Shown here: positions 18,668-27,049 of the stretch, in pieces | How positions within the stretch are numbered: the stretch's first letter is position 1 | Layout of the letters: every line of letters begins with the position of its first letter | Assembly (NCBI RefSeq): GCF_000764225.1 | Contig: NZ_JQED01000040.1 | Coordinates: forward strand, 62,001 to 126,000 | Length of the DNA stretch: 64,000 nt | Direction: 5' to 3' | Origin: Colwellia psychrerythraea | Lineage (GTDB): Bacteria > Pseudomonadota > Gammaproteobacteria > Enterobacterales > Alteromonadaceae | Made by a program: the position numbers and the translations under genes | Notes under the pieces: model-generated | Database searches by the model: none | What the model saw: the letters and a program-made list of their open reading frames with translations, nothing else | Told to the model about the DNA's origin: nothing

Positions 18668-19619
18668 TATAAAGTTTACTGATGATACTGAAAGGCTCAA
18701 AGCACTCGAACTTGTATTTATAGAACAATCAGCCCAGGCAATGGTTTTAAAAAAGATTCGTGGTATTAGCACAATGAAAAAGATTTGCGAAATCGCTGGG
18801 GTTGATACAACTTACGTCTACTGTCACAAAAATCCTAGTGCTGAAGATAAAATTAAATATGAGGATTTTCAGCGTAGAGTAAACTTATTTGCCAAGACAT
18901 TTAAAGATTATAAATCACAAATATCAGATGCAGAAGAGGATTACGAAACACAGTTGGAGATAGCTACAGAACAAATGTTCATGCTCCAAGTCGAAAAAAG
19001 TGAACTGATGAATAAATTACATCAAAGAAATAACAAAATAAATGATTTAAGTGCCGAATTAACTCACCATCAACTAATACAAAGTAGCGATAAAATGTTA
19101 TCGCCAACAGAGCAACTCAATGACAATACGATCAATGTTATTTCTCCAGATAAAACTTTAATGCATAACGACCAATATGAGTTTTACGATAGTGAACTTC
19201 GTGAAAATGCATGGACGGAGGCCAAGGAGGAATTTCAACAACTAATGCGTCGTAAAATACCTCAACGAGTTTATATATGCATAGGATTACCTTGTTCAGG
19301 TAAATCAGACTGGGTAGAAAATAAAAAAGGGATTGCAAAGGATCGTCACGCAGTAATCATAGATGCGACAAACTTAACAGCTGGTGAAAGAGCACAGTGG
19401 ATCACACTGGCTCGTAAGGCTATTGATGTAAAAATCTGTGCGGTACGTTTAGTTACTGACTTTTCGACAATAAAAGAACGCAACTCTAGCTCAAAACGTT
19501 TAACGCAAAATAAGTTCATCGAATTTGAGGTGTTAGAAAAAAAGCGCAAACAACTAAAAGAAGTAGAAATAATTTTTGAGGATTTTGATGAGATGCTTGT
19601 TATTAGAGAAAACTCATAA
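18660..19619 (+). CDS. HTH-like, coiled-coil and polynucleotide-kinase-like P-loop fusion (gene 3)
   Basis: A 319-residue protein in three parts. Residues 30-60 (KIRGISTMKKICEIAGV, then YVYCHKN) look like a short HTH similar to TnpC-type transposition regulators. Residues 65-140 form a coiled coil rich in Glu, Lys and Gln. Residues 195-310 hold a P-loop domain: GLPCSGKS at 209-216, then VIIDATNLTAGERAQW, the pattern of AAA_33/polynucleotide-kinase and zeta-like enzymes, and a later KERNSSSKR segment that could be the Arg-rich lid. Fusion of a TnpC-like part to a kinase-like NTPase is unusual. The start overlaps gene 2 by 8 bases and the end overlaps gene 4 by one, so translation is probably coupled. 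Confidence 0.6.
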   Translation: MTNIKFTDDTERLKALELVFIEQSAQAMVLKKIRGISTMKKICEIAGVDTTYVYCHKNPSAEDKIKYEDFQRRVNLFAKTFKDYKSQISDAEEDYETQLEIATEQMFMLQVEKSELMNKLHQRNNKINDLSAELTHHQLIQSSDKMLSPTEQLNDNTINVISPDKTLMHNDQYEFYDSELRENAWTEAKEEFQQLMRRKIPQRVYICIGLPCSGKSDWVENKKGIAKDRHAVIIDATNLTAGERAQWITLARKAIDVKICAVRLVTDFSTIKERNSSSKRLTQNKFIEFEVLEKKRKQLKEVEIIFEDFDEMLVIRENS

Positions 19620-20398
19620 TGACTGTACACATTAATATAGATGAGCTTTTGAGAAAATATGAGTTGGGTGTAATCAGCAAAAAAGATTTGGGCACATTAC
19701 GACGCCATAAATTGATAAGTGTACTCGATGACATAATTAAATCTTCACCAATTCAGGCGATTAAATGGTTAGACAAAAAACGATCAAAAATAAGTACAGC
19801 GAAACTTGCCGAGTCCGTTGGCTTTGATACTCAAACAGACACAATTCGCCAATCTTTTAAAGCTCTTGTCTCACAATACGAAGATGAACTTCGAAAAAAT
19901 GGCATTATTACAACTGATAAAAAAACGAATATTGAAGTTGGTGAGGGTAATGTCAAAGCATTCTCAACATTTCTCAATAACCGTTTAAAAGATAATAGTT
20001 ATTACTGGCCTAAAAATAATAAAGGAGGTATTTACCGCCGGATAATTTGGGCTTACTTCATTGACGTATCACCAGAACTGGTTAAAAGTGCTCCGTCATT
20101 CTTCACGCGTAATATTGCTATCAAAACTCAATTGGAAGAAATTGACTTAATGATAGTTAATGATCAAATAAAAACACTAGATTACTCATCAGCCTCCGCC
20201 CTTGATGAAATGTCTGACACCATGTTATCTCGTGCATTATCTAATATCCGTTTAGAGTTGAAAAACACAAAAACTGAGTTGTTTTTACTACGTGAACAAA
20301 ACGCTGATTTTGAACAACAACTAAAAGAATATGAATCCAAAGAAAAAGCTCTAATAGCGAAAGGAATTAATGCATTTAAAGCAGGAAGTTCTCACTAA
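19619..20398 (+). CDS. Coiled-coil hypothetical protein of the mobility operon (gene 4)
   Basis: A 259-residue soluble protein. The N-terminal 100 residues are basic and helical, with a possible small DNA-binding region (SKISTAKLAESVGFDTQTDTIRQ). The middle contains RLKDNSYYWP and IYRRIIWAYF. Residues 205-250 are a clear coiled coil. I do not recognise the family; the layout (small helical domain plus coiled coil) recalls accessory proteins of multi-recombinase elements, for example GmtX in role rather than in sequence. It overlaps both neighbours by one base (TAATG), so it belongs to the same transcript and is probably made in fixed ratio with them. Confidence 0.6.
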   Translation: MTVHINIDELLRKYELGVISKKDLGTLRRHKLISVLDDIIKSSPIQAIKWLDKKRSKISTAKLAESVGFDTQTDTIRQSFKALVSQYEDELRKNGIITTDKKTNIEVGEGNVKAFSTFLNNRLKDNSYYWPKNNKGGIYRRIIWAYFIDVSPELVKSAPSFFTRNIAIKTQLEEIDLMIVNDQIKTLDYSSASALDEMSDTMLSRALSNIRLELKNTKTELFLLREQNADFEQQLKEYESKEKALIAKGINAFKAGSSH

Positions 20399-22554
20399 TG
20401 AAAAAGTTATCCTCACTTGCTAAAACAAAGGGCACAGTCACTAAAATATTGCTTGAATCACATATGCATCAGATTATTAGCATCAAAACAAAATCAAAAT
20501 CAATACGAGCTGTGATAACTAATCCATATCAATATGTTGAATGCAATGACCATATAAGCATTTCCGGAGTAATCGAGTATCACAAAAAGTACGGAGAACA
20601 GCTAATAACCATTGATGTAGATATTTCACCTGTTACTAATGACATGCTGGTAGACTTCTTATCTGTCGGTATAGGGGTTGGTAAAACACTAGCCAAACGC
20701 CTTATAACGACTTTCCCTAATGACCTTATAATTCGGCTTGAATCCAACGACATTTCGTCCCTCACAAAAATCAATAGGATTTCTCCTTCACTTGCCACAA
20801 TCATCTGTAACAACTTTAATCGAGTAGGAGGGAAGCTGAAATTATTAAAGTGGTTAGATACTATATTGCCTTTTACAAGTGCTAATGAAAAGAATCGACT
20901 TAAATCAATCGCTAAAATGGCATACAGCCATTACGGAGAATCAACAGTCAACAAATTAATTGAAGACCCTTACCGTATATGGTCTTTTTCATCATTTAAC
21001 GATGCAGAGTTACTGGCTTCGCATTTAAAAATATCTAAGTCCGACAAGCGACGCCTTATTTGTGCTGTTGAAGAGGTTATGTTTAATGCTTTGAAGCGTG
21101 GAAATACACAAGTTTTACCTTTAGAGTTTCAAGACGAATTAGCATGCTTGGTTGGTAATGAATTAGTCATTTCTGCAATTTTTGAATCAATACATAGTGC
21201 TAGTGAAAAACACCCCCGATTTGTAGTTACCGAACCAAAACATCCCATAAATATAGATGAACGTAGTCGTTTGTACAACAAACGGTTTGCTCTCCCCTCC
21301 GCAGTCAAAATGGAAAATTATGTCAAATACCAGTTACTTGAGCGAATCCAATCAAATATCCTCCAAATAAATATTTCGAGTACAGAGCTAGATGGTTATG
21401 TACTAACCAATAATCACCGCCTGAGTAAGCAACAAAAAGAAGCTGTAAGAATGGTCTTGGCTAATGCTGTTAGCGCTATCAGTGGAGGCGCAGGCACTGG
21501 TAAAACATCAGTATTACAATGCATAACTGATTTTGTTAAACAATCTGGTAATCATACCCTTCAAGTAGCTTTGTCTGGGAAAGCTGCACAACGTATCTCT
21601 CAACAGACAAGAAAGGCAGCAACCACTATCGAGTCGTTACTAGTTAAAATCAATAAAGATAAAAACTACTTGAATCAGTTCCCTGTGCCATTACTTCTAA
21701 TTGATGAAGCATCAATGGTCGATTTACAATCTATGACTCGACTCTTAAAGGCTTTCGAAGGACGCCCTGCCCGCCTAATATTCGTTGGAGACTGGGCACA
21801 ACTACCACCCGTAGGAGTCGGCCTCATTTATCATAGAGTAATGCAATCAAGCATTTTAAAAAAAATAGTGCTTACAGAAAACTTTCGTTCAAGCCCTTTT
21901 ATTACAGATGTAGCCGAGAGTGTAAAAAGAGGAGAGTTTTTTGAGGAAAATGAACAAGTTAAAATCATACAGTGTATCAGTAGTAAGGAACTTGTATCTA
22001 CAGCACATCGCCAGTATGAACTTCACCTTCAATCAGGCTCATTACATATTATTACTGCAAAAAAACTTACAGTCACTGCTATTAATGTTGCCTTGCATAA
22101 CACATTGACGGCATATCGAAAGGTAATCAAGAGCGCTCCACAATTCAAGGTTGGTGACAAGGTAATATACAAGCGAAACCAATTGGAAACCCTAGGCATA
22201 GCAAATGGCTCAACAGGTGTAGTTACTGGTGGTGATGAGCAACAGATCTTAGTCAATTTCGACAGAGAAGGAGATATTCAGATTCCTGTTGATTATATAT
22301 CTGATACCAATACTGGAGAGTATTTATTACAACTTTCCTATGCGATGACATGTCATTCAGCACAAGGTTCGGAGTTTGATACGGTGATAATTGTGATTGA
22401 AGATATTACTCTGGTTGAACGTAGTTGGCTTTATACCGCTATTACTAGAGCAAAAAGGAAGGTGATTTTAATAACGGCATATGGTGCGATAGCTAATGCA
22501 TTAAATCGTGGATTTAGGTTTGAAAATATTAACGTTGGATTCGAATTATGCTAA
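20398..22554 (+). CDS. RecD2-like SF1 DNA helicase (gene 5)
   Basis: A 718-residue helicase. The N-terminal 100 residues look like an OB-type region. A helix-hairpin-helix part follows (GVGKTLAKRLI and INRISPSLATII), as in RecD2. The motor has Walker A GGAGTGKTS near 363-371, Walker B LLIDEASMVD, motif III VGDWAQLPPVG, motif IV NFRSS, an SH3-like insertion (QFKVGDKVIYKRN), motif V CHSAQGSEFD and motif VI YTAITRAKRKV. It should unwind DNA 5' to 3'. RecD2 proteins are usually stand-alone repair enzymes. Here it is embedded between recombinase genes, overlapping the next gene by 7 bases, so it probably serves the movement or replication of the element. Confidence 0.88.
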   Translation: MKKLSSLAKTKGTVTKILLESHMHQIISIKTKSKSIRAVITNPYQYVECNDHISISGVIEYHKKYGEQLITIDVDISPVTNDMLVDFLSVGIGVGKTLAKRLITTFPNDLIIRLESNDISSLTKINRISPSLATIICNNFNRVGGKLKLLKWLDTILPFTSANEKNRLKSIAKMAYSHYGESTVNKLIEDPYRIWSFSSFNDAELLASHLKISKSDKRRLICAVEEVMFNALKRGNTQVLPLEFQDELACLVGNELVISAIFESIHSASEKHPRFVVTEPKHPINIDERSRLYNKRFALPSAVKMENYVKYQLLERIQSNILQINISSTELDGYVLTNNHRLSKQQKEAVRMVLANAVSAISGGAGTGKTSVLQCITDFVKQSGNHTLQVALSGKAAQRISQQTRKAATTIESLLVKINKDKNYLNQFPVPLLLIDEASMVDLQSMTRLLKAFEGRPARLIFVGDWAQLPPVGVGLIYHRVMQSSILKKIVLTENFRSSPFITDVAESVKRGEFFEENEQVKIIQCISSKELVSTAHRQYELHLQSGSLHIITAKKLTVTAINVALHNTLTAYRKVIKSAPQFKVGDKVIYKRNQLETLGIANGSTGVVTGGDEQQILVNFDREGDIQIPVDYISDTNTGEYLLQLSYAMTCHSAQGSEFDTVIIVIEDITLVERSWLYTAITRAKRKVILITAYGAIANALNRGFRFENINVGFELC

Positions 22555-24029
22555 ATGTTATTCAATTAAATAATAATGATACTAATAGAGCCGCTTATAG
22601 CGAGGATCAGAAAAGATATAACGCCATAAAAGCAAGGTCTATTAAAGAGCAGACAGGAATAGTTAAAAAAGTAACTTCTACTAAGGCAAAATTACCTATG
22701 CTTGTTTGCGACTTTGGCTTTTTACATGAACATGCTAACAACTTTTTACTTACACGATACAACAATCCCGATTTTTTTAACGTGCTAGTAAAAAAGAATG
22801 CAGGTAGGAAAGCTTTTAAATCAATAACCTTAATAACCATGAATAATATGGCTGATCATATGAGAAATTGGCTAAATATTTGTGCTCATCAAGGCTGTAG
22901 TTATTTAGATGTAAATATGGATTTTTTTAATACCGTACTAAAAATAATGCGAGATTCTGATGATGATGACTTTGTAGCTGAATCATCAATTGCTGTATAT
23001 TTAGAAACTTGGCGATTATTCTACGAGTACCTCGACTTGATGAATATCAACCATAACATTGAATTCCCCGCTAAGATCCGCCAAGAGAGAGAAAGAAGTA
23101 AGGAAGAGGATAACTCCGATATTTTAAACCATACAAGGCGCAATAATAAATCAACAATTTTGATTGACCCTTTGCTAGATAATAAGCGTATGAAAAAGAT
23201 CACTAATTATACTAGTCAGGTTCTTACTGAATATCAGTTGCAGCAACTAATTATTGAATTAAATAAAATTGACCGTGTTTATGCTGTTATGGCTCACGTC
23301 CAGTTAGATACGCTAATGAGAATTAACGAGGTGGTACATCACTTCCCATACAAAGGAAATAGTAGAAACCCAAATTGGATGAACGGGGCACAAATGATGT
23401 TATCAGTAAAAACATCACAACCCTTGAGCTTTATCGGAAAAGGCCAAGTAGACCGTGAGATTGATGTTGATATCAGAACAATGAAATTAATTGAGAATAA
23501 ATATATAACAGCTAAATCAAAAGGCTCTGATATTACAATATATGACCAACGTAAGAATTTATTCCTCACTAAATATCTGACATCTAAAAATGGTAAAGAA
23601 TCTAAGTATTCATCTACTAGCGATGTTCTTTGGTTAAGCGCTTCAGGTAGACCAATTTCAAAAGCAATGTATAGAAAAGCATTTTCTAAGGCTGCTAAAG
23701 CTCTAAGAAATCGGGGAATTATTGATTGCAGAATTTATCTAAGACCACACGGTATGCGCCATACAGGTGCTACACTCAGGTTAATAAAATACAGTAAAGA
23801 AACTGGAGTAAAGATTTGTACGGGAAATATTGATCCTATTCACATTTTTCTTCAAGACTTACTCGGTCACGCGAGTCAAAAAACAACAAAGCTATATATA
23901 TCAACAATAACAAAACTAAAAATTGGTAATCTTGCCAAGAAAACCATTTTGAAGCATGAGGATTTATGGGCAGATGATATAAAAAATAACCCAATGCTTG
24001 CAAAAGGCGTTGACGCTATTAAATCATAG
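22548..24029 (+). CDS. Tyrosine-type site-specific integrase (gene 6)
   Basis: A 493-residue integrase. An N-terminal SAM-like core-binding region (about 80-190) precedes the catalytic domain with R258 (TLMRINEV), a beta-hairpin Lys near 299 (FIGKGQVDREI), H401 and R404 (HGMRHTGA), H441 and Y450 (LGHASQKTTKLY). All expected residues are present. It is the third recombinase-like product of the operon and the most ordinary in size. The ATG overlaps the end of the helicase gene by 7 bases. It ends the operon; the following 240 bases before the convergent nuclease gene hold no gene. Confidence 0.88.
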   Translation: MLNVIQLNNNDTNRAAYSEDQKRYNAIKARSIKEQTGIVKKVTSTKAKLPMLVCDFGFLHEHANNFLLTRYNNPDFFNVLVKKNAGRKAFKSITLITMNNMADHMRNWLNICAHQGCSYLDVNMDFFNTVLKIMRDSDDDDFVAESSIAVYLETWRLFYEYLDLMNINHNIEFPAKIRQERERSKEEDNSDILNHTRRNNKSTILIDPLLDNKRMKKITNYTSQVLTEYQLQQLIIELNKIDRVYAVMAHVQLDTLMRINEVVHHFPYKGNSRNPNWMNGAQMMLSVKTSQPLSFIGKGQVDREIDVDIRTMKLIENKYITAKSKGSDITIYDQRKNLFLTKYLTSKNGKESKYSSTSDVLWLSASGRPISKAMYRKAFSKAAKALRNRGIIDCRIYLRPHGMRHTGATLRLIKYSKETGVKICTGNIDPIHIFLQDLLGHASQKTTKLYISTITKLKIGNLAKKTILKHEDLWADDIKNNPMLAKGVDAIKS

Positions 24030-24269
24030 TTTTAGTTATTTACTTATAAGTAACTATATTTAGTAGTGTGCTTATACCAGAAGTTAACTAAAGCTGACAG
24101 GCAAAAACAAGCTACATTTTGGACTAAATTATGAAGCTAAAGACGTTCATAAAACAAACCGTTCTTTGCTAATAACAAACCTTCGGCAACGGCCACAATT
24201 ATAGGGAAATAAATATGGGACAAAAAAGCTACGTAGGAACTAACAGCCAACTGAATTTTGTCCTTGCTA

Positions 24270-24908
24270 TTATTTACCTGAGACTTTAAGTACACTAAAT
24301 ACACAAGGGAGAATTGAGTCCATCTCAGGAATGGTTTTCATCTGGCTTTTCTTGAGTTTATCTGTCGTTTTGACCTCAACAAATCTTATTTCATTATCCT
24401 TAATAATAGTTAAATCGGGCCAACCTTTACGAAAGTCATAAGGGTCTTCTGAGATTTTTTTAGCTACGTTAATAAAATCATTTGTATCTAGCGCATCAAA
24501 TAGAGCAACCGCAAGATTAACAGATAGATCAGGATATTTACTCCTAATATATGGGGTATTGATAATTTCTTGAAAATTCGTAATAAATTCAACTTTACTT
24601 GTTTGCCTAATAGAACTGATAAGAGAGCTTGTATGCTCATTAAGCATTGTCAATTGAGCCTCAAGGTAACGACTACATGCATCACTTCTATCATTGAAGA
24701 TATTTAATTCAGCTAATTTATCTAGCATTAATGCTTTAATTACATTTAAAATCAACCCCCCTTCATAGCAATAACCAACATACCCCTGTTTCTCAAAGAA
24801 TTCGAGGGCTGCTTTTTCAGGTATACCTGAATAACTTAAAACTACTTCCTCATACAATAGCGATAACTTTTCACATTGTTTTATAAGTGACATAAATTTA
24901 GGCTCCAT
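24270..24908 (-). CDS. VRR-NUC domain nuclease
   Basis: A 212-residue protein with a C-terminal PD-(D/E)xK fold of VRR-NUC type: the YEGG region near 48-51, GWPDL with D165, FVEVK with E178 and K180, and KLKKSQ with Q189. These are the residues that bind metal and cut DNA in the family. The N-terminal 130 residues are helical. It lies 99 bases downstream of the HNH gene on the same strand, so the two may form one operon and act together as a nuclease pair, possibly in defence or in element maintenance. VRR-NUC proteins are common in phages and islands. It converges on the recombinase operon. Confidence 0.78.
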   Translation of the reverse strand: MEPKFMSLIKQCEKLSLLYEEVVLSYSGIPEKAALEFFEKQGYVGYCYEGGLILNVIKALMLDKLAELNIFNDRSDACSRYLEAQLTMLNEHTSSLISSIRQTSKVEFITNFQEIINTPYIRSKYPDLSVNLAVALFDALDTNDFINVAKKISEDPYDFRKGWPDLTIIKDNEIRFVEVKTTDKLKKSQMKTIPEMDSILPCVFSVLKVSGK

Positions 24909-25007
24909 CGATGAGAACTAACACACCGTTTAGAGGGAAAGATTGTTGGCTAAAATTAGCGTCCAAAGAACAAAAGCCAACTGTTTTTTTTCTTTTAAAC
25001 TTGATTA

Positions 25008-25792
25008 CTAAAATTTCATTGGCGTGTATGCATTCAAATCAACCTCTTTATAGTTTGTTCTCAAAAAATTAGTAAGGTCAGTATATGACTGTGTGAAACT
25101 TATAGATAAATTTTCTAATTTCAACTTTAAGCTAGCAATACTTTCATACGGGAGATACTTTGTGTCCAAGTTGAGTAGATTATTATCATCTGACGAAGTA
25201 AAGTTAGCTTGCTCTCGTCCATCAATTACAGAAACACCTGTAATTACCCCCCATAACTCATAATACTGCGAAATAAAGTTATAAAATTTATTTTGGAGCA
25301 TTGAATCATTTAATGGGTAGAGGTGTGGAATATCTATTTGAGATGTCTCTAAAATATCACTAACCTTGCTAAAATCTATATTTATAACGTTGGGCAGTAG
25401 ATAAATAAAACTTAAAAGCTGCGTAAATGGCACAAAATTCATAAAGTAACTTAAGAATTCACAGTCATTCTTAAACTCTTGAGGTAAACGCACAAAAGTT
25501 GATGATACTTTATTTTCATGTTCTTCCTTTATCGATAAGAGCCGATCTACAGTGTAATATTCAGTATTTTTATCTACTGCGGTATGATCGTTTGCACAAA
25601 GCAGAATCAGATTTTGATACGTATTTAGGTTTTCTAAATTAGTATCTCCTCTAGGCCCTTGGTTGCTTTTAGCGATGATGTGTGCCATTTCCCCTATATG
25701 CACTTTATTTTCAAACACATCTACTTCACATATGTTACAGCGGCCTGCCGAGAGGCCATATAATTTTTTATTTCGGGGTTTGTAATGCTCAT
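25008..25792 (-). CDS. HNH endonuclease-like protein with a frameshift near the start
   Basis: An HNH-type nuclease with a split frame. From the ATG at 25790-25792 (AAGGTTCAGGT before it) the first frame reads SITNPEIK. The second frame then reads KLYGLSAGRCNICEVDVF and continues in the main frame as VHIGEMAHIIAKS and NLILLCANDHTAVDKN. Together they give the usual family start, zinc pair CxxC, His of the HNH and a second Cys/His pair. The frames join if the A-run at 25764-25769 (minus strand) had one more A. This may be a real inactivating mutation, slippage on the A-run, or a sequence error. The in-frame GTG at 25716-25718 would remove the CxxC. The C-terminal 150 residues are helical and unrecognised. 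Confidence 0.65.
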
Positions 25793-26157
25793 ACCTGAAC
25801 CTTAATTTAATATTGCGTAATTTGTGCTTTTTCAGCTAACAAACAGCTCATATTTTTTATTGCTTTATTAATAACAAAATATGTAACGTATTACTACCAA
25901 TACATTTTCCCAAGGAAAACCAACTTATTTTAAGATATAAATCCATAATCAGCTCATTTTCTTGAATACAGAGAAAACAGGTTTCTGGAACCATATATCT
26001 ATGTATTTCCAGTTATATTAAATCCCGTTAAAGAGCCTGAGCAGACTATAGCTTTACTAAAAATCAATATAGATTGAATCAATAAGCACTGGGGTCAGAA
26101 CCCCTAAGTGGGAATAATTTTTAGGTAGCTTAAGCTACCTTCCTTTCAATGCCATTT
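25793..26157. other. Intergenic gap, 365 bp
   Basis: No supported gene. A short perfect palindrome (AGGTAGCTTAAGCTACCT, 26123-26140) lies just past the end of the XRE gene and could be a weak terminator, though no T-run follows on the minus strand. Confidence 0.5.
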
Positions 26158-26385
26158 TTAATCATTTGAAAGATCAATTTCTGGCATTAAATCAGCAGGT
26201 TGGCATTTAAGTGCCTTTGCTATTTTAAAAAGCTTATCAAGGGAGATATTCACTTCACCTCTATCGATACGCCCAATATAGCTTCTATCGATATCTGTCA
26301 GCTTTGATAATGCATCCTGAGAAATGTTTTTTTCTCCCCTAAGAACCCTTAGTTTTTCTGCAAATTTTTGTATTAGGTCGCTCAT
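26158..26385 (-). CDS. XRE-family transcriptional regulator
   Basis: A 75-residue single-domain Cro/C1 HTH protein. The helix-turn-helix spans about residues 18-45 (NISQDALSKLTDIDRSYIGRIDRGE), followed by SLDKLFKIAKAL, as in controller (C) proteins of restriction systems. It is divergent from the helicase operon at 26521, and the 135 bases between them hold a strong repeated operator over a promoter. It probably represses that operon and its own gene. The small size and acidic tail fit a C protein. No restriction or methylase gene is directly adjacent; the partner operon is the helicase unit. Confidence 0.85.
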   Translation of the reverse strand: MSDLIQKFAEKLRVLRGEKNISQDALSKLTDIDRSYIGRIDRGEVNISLDKLFKIAKALKCQPADLMPEIDLSND

Positions 26386-26423
26386 TGGATAAACCTCAGA
26401 TCCAAATGAGCAACTATTTCATA

Positions 26424-26466
26424 TTGCGGATTATAATATCACGGTTTATAATCCCTCGGATTATAA
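26424..26466 (+). promoter_or_regulatory. Sigma-70 promoter overlapped by three XRE operator half-sites
   Basis: On the plus strand TTGCGG (26424-26429) and TATAAT (26447-26452) are separated by exactly 17 bases. The 9-base element GGATTATAA occurs at 26428-26436, inverted at 26446-26454 (TTATAATCC) and direct again at 26458-26466. The half-sites cover the -35, the -10 and the likely start point. This is a typical arrangement for repression by the neighbouring XRE protein. Confidence 0.75.
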
Positions 26467-26520
26467 ACACACACGATCATCAATTGTCCACTTGGTTGGT
26501 TGTTTAATATGGAGTTTTGT

Positions 26521-27030
26521 ATGAAATTAAATAACCTTGTTGCGCAAATTGTTGTTGCACCCAATTTTGATCACTTTTCTACTGTGGAAGTTAGGTCTGC
26601 TTATTTGGCTTTGAATGAAGACAAGTCAATTGATCCAAACGATGCCCGTAGGTTCGTTTATACTGAGCTTTTAAAACTGGTTAATAAGGGATGGTTGAAG
26701 AAGTCTGTATCAAAGAAAAAAGAGATCACTTCGTTTATTAAAACTGAGATGTTTGAGCCTGACGCTATCGATGTAAATCCAAACGTTGATATGGCGAACA
26801 ATGAAAAAGCGCTTTTTGAAGCTACAGACTGTTTAAATGAAACGTTGGTTAACAGATTAAACAATTATAAAAATGAGCTAATCACAGGGCTTGGTGAGGC
26901 TGAAGAATACAAACGACTTTGCGAACAGTTCCCTAAACTCAAGTCTACATTACAACCACGATACAATGAAGTGCGAGAACACAACAGCAAGCTCCTCGGT
27001 AGCATTAAAGCCGTTGAAAACCTCATATAA
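26521..27030 (+). CDS. Helicase-associated hypothetical protein
   Basis: About 169 residues. The ATG at 26521 is chosen because GGAG lies 7 bases before it; an earlier TTG would be inside the ribosome-site region. The N-terminal 80 residues look like a winged-helix or similar small domain (FSTVEVRSAYLALNED, then DARRFVYTELLKLVNKGWL). The C-terminal 70 residues are a coiled coil (NETLVNRLNNYKNELITGLGEAEEYKRL). I do not recognise the family. It lies 19 bases before the SF2 helicase gene, under the XRE-controlled promoter, so it is probably a partner or specificity subunit of the helicase. Confidence 0.65.
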   Translation: MKLNNLVAQIVVAPNFDHFSTVEVRSAYLALNEDKSIDPNDARRFVYTELLKLVNKGWLKKSVSKKKEITSFIKTEMFEPDAIDVNPNVDMANNEKALFEATDCLNETLVNRLNNYKNELITGLGEAEEYKRLCEQFPKLKSTLQPRYNEVREHNSKLLGSIKAVENLI

Positions 27031-27049
27031 AACAAGCAGTAGGTATTAA

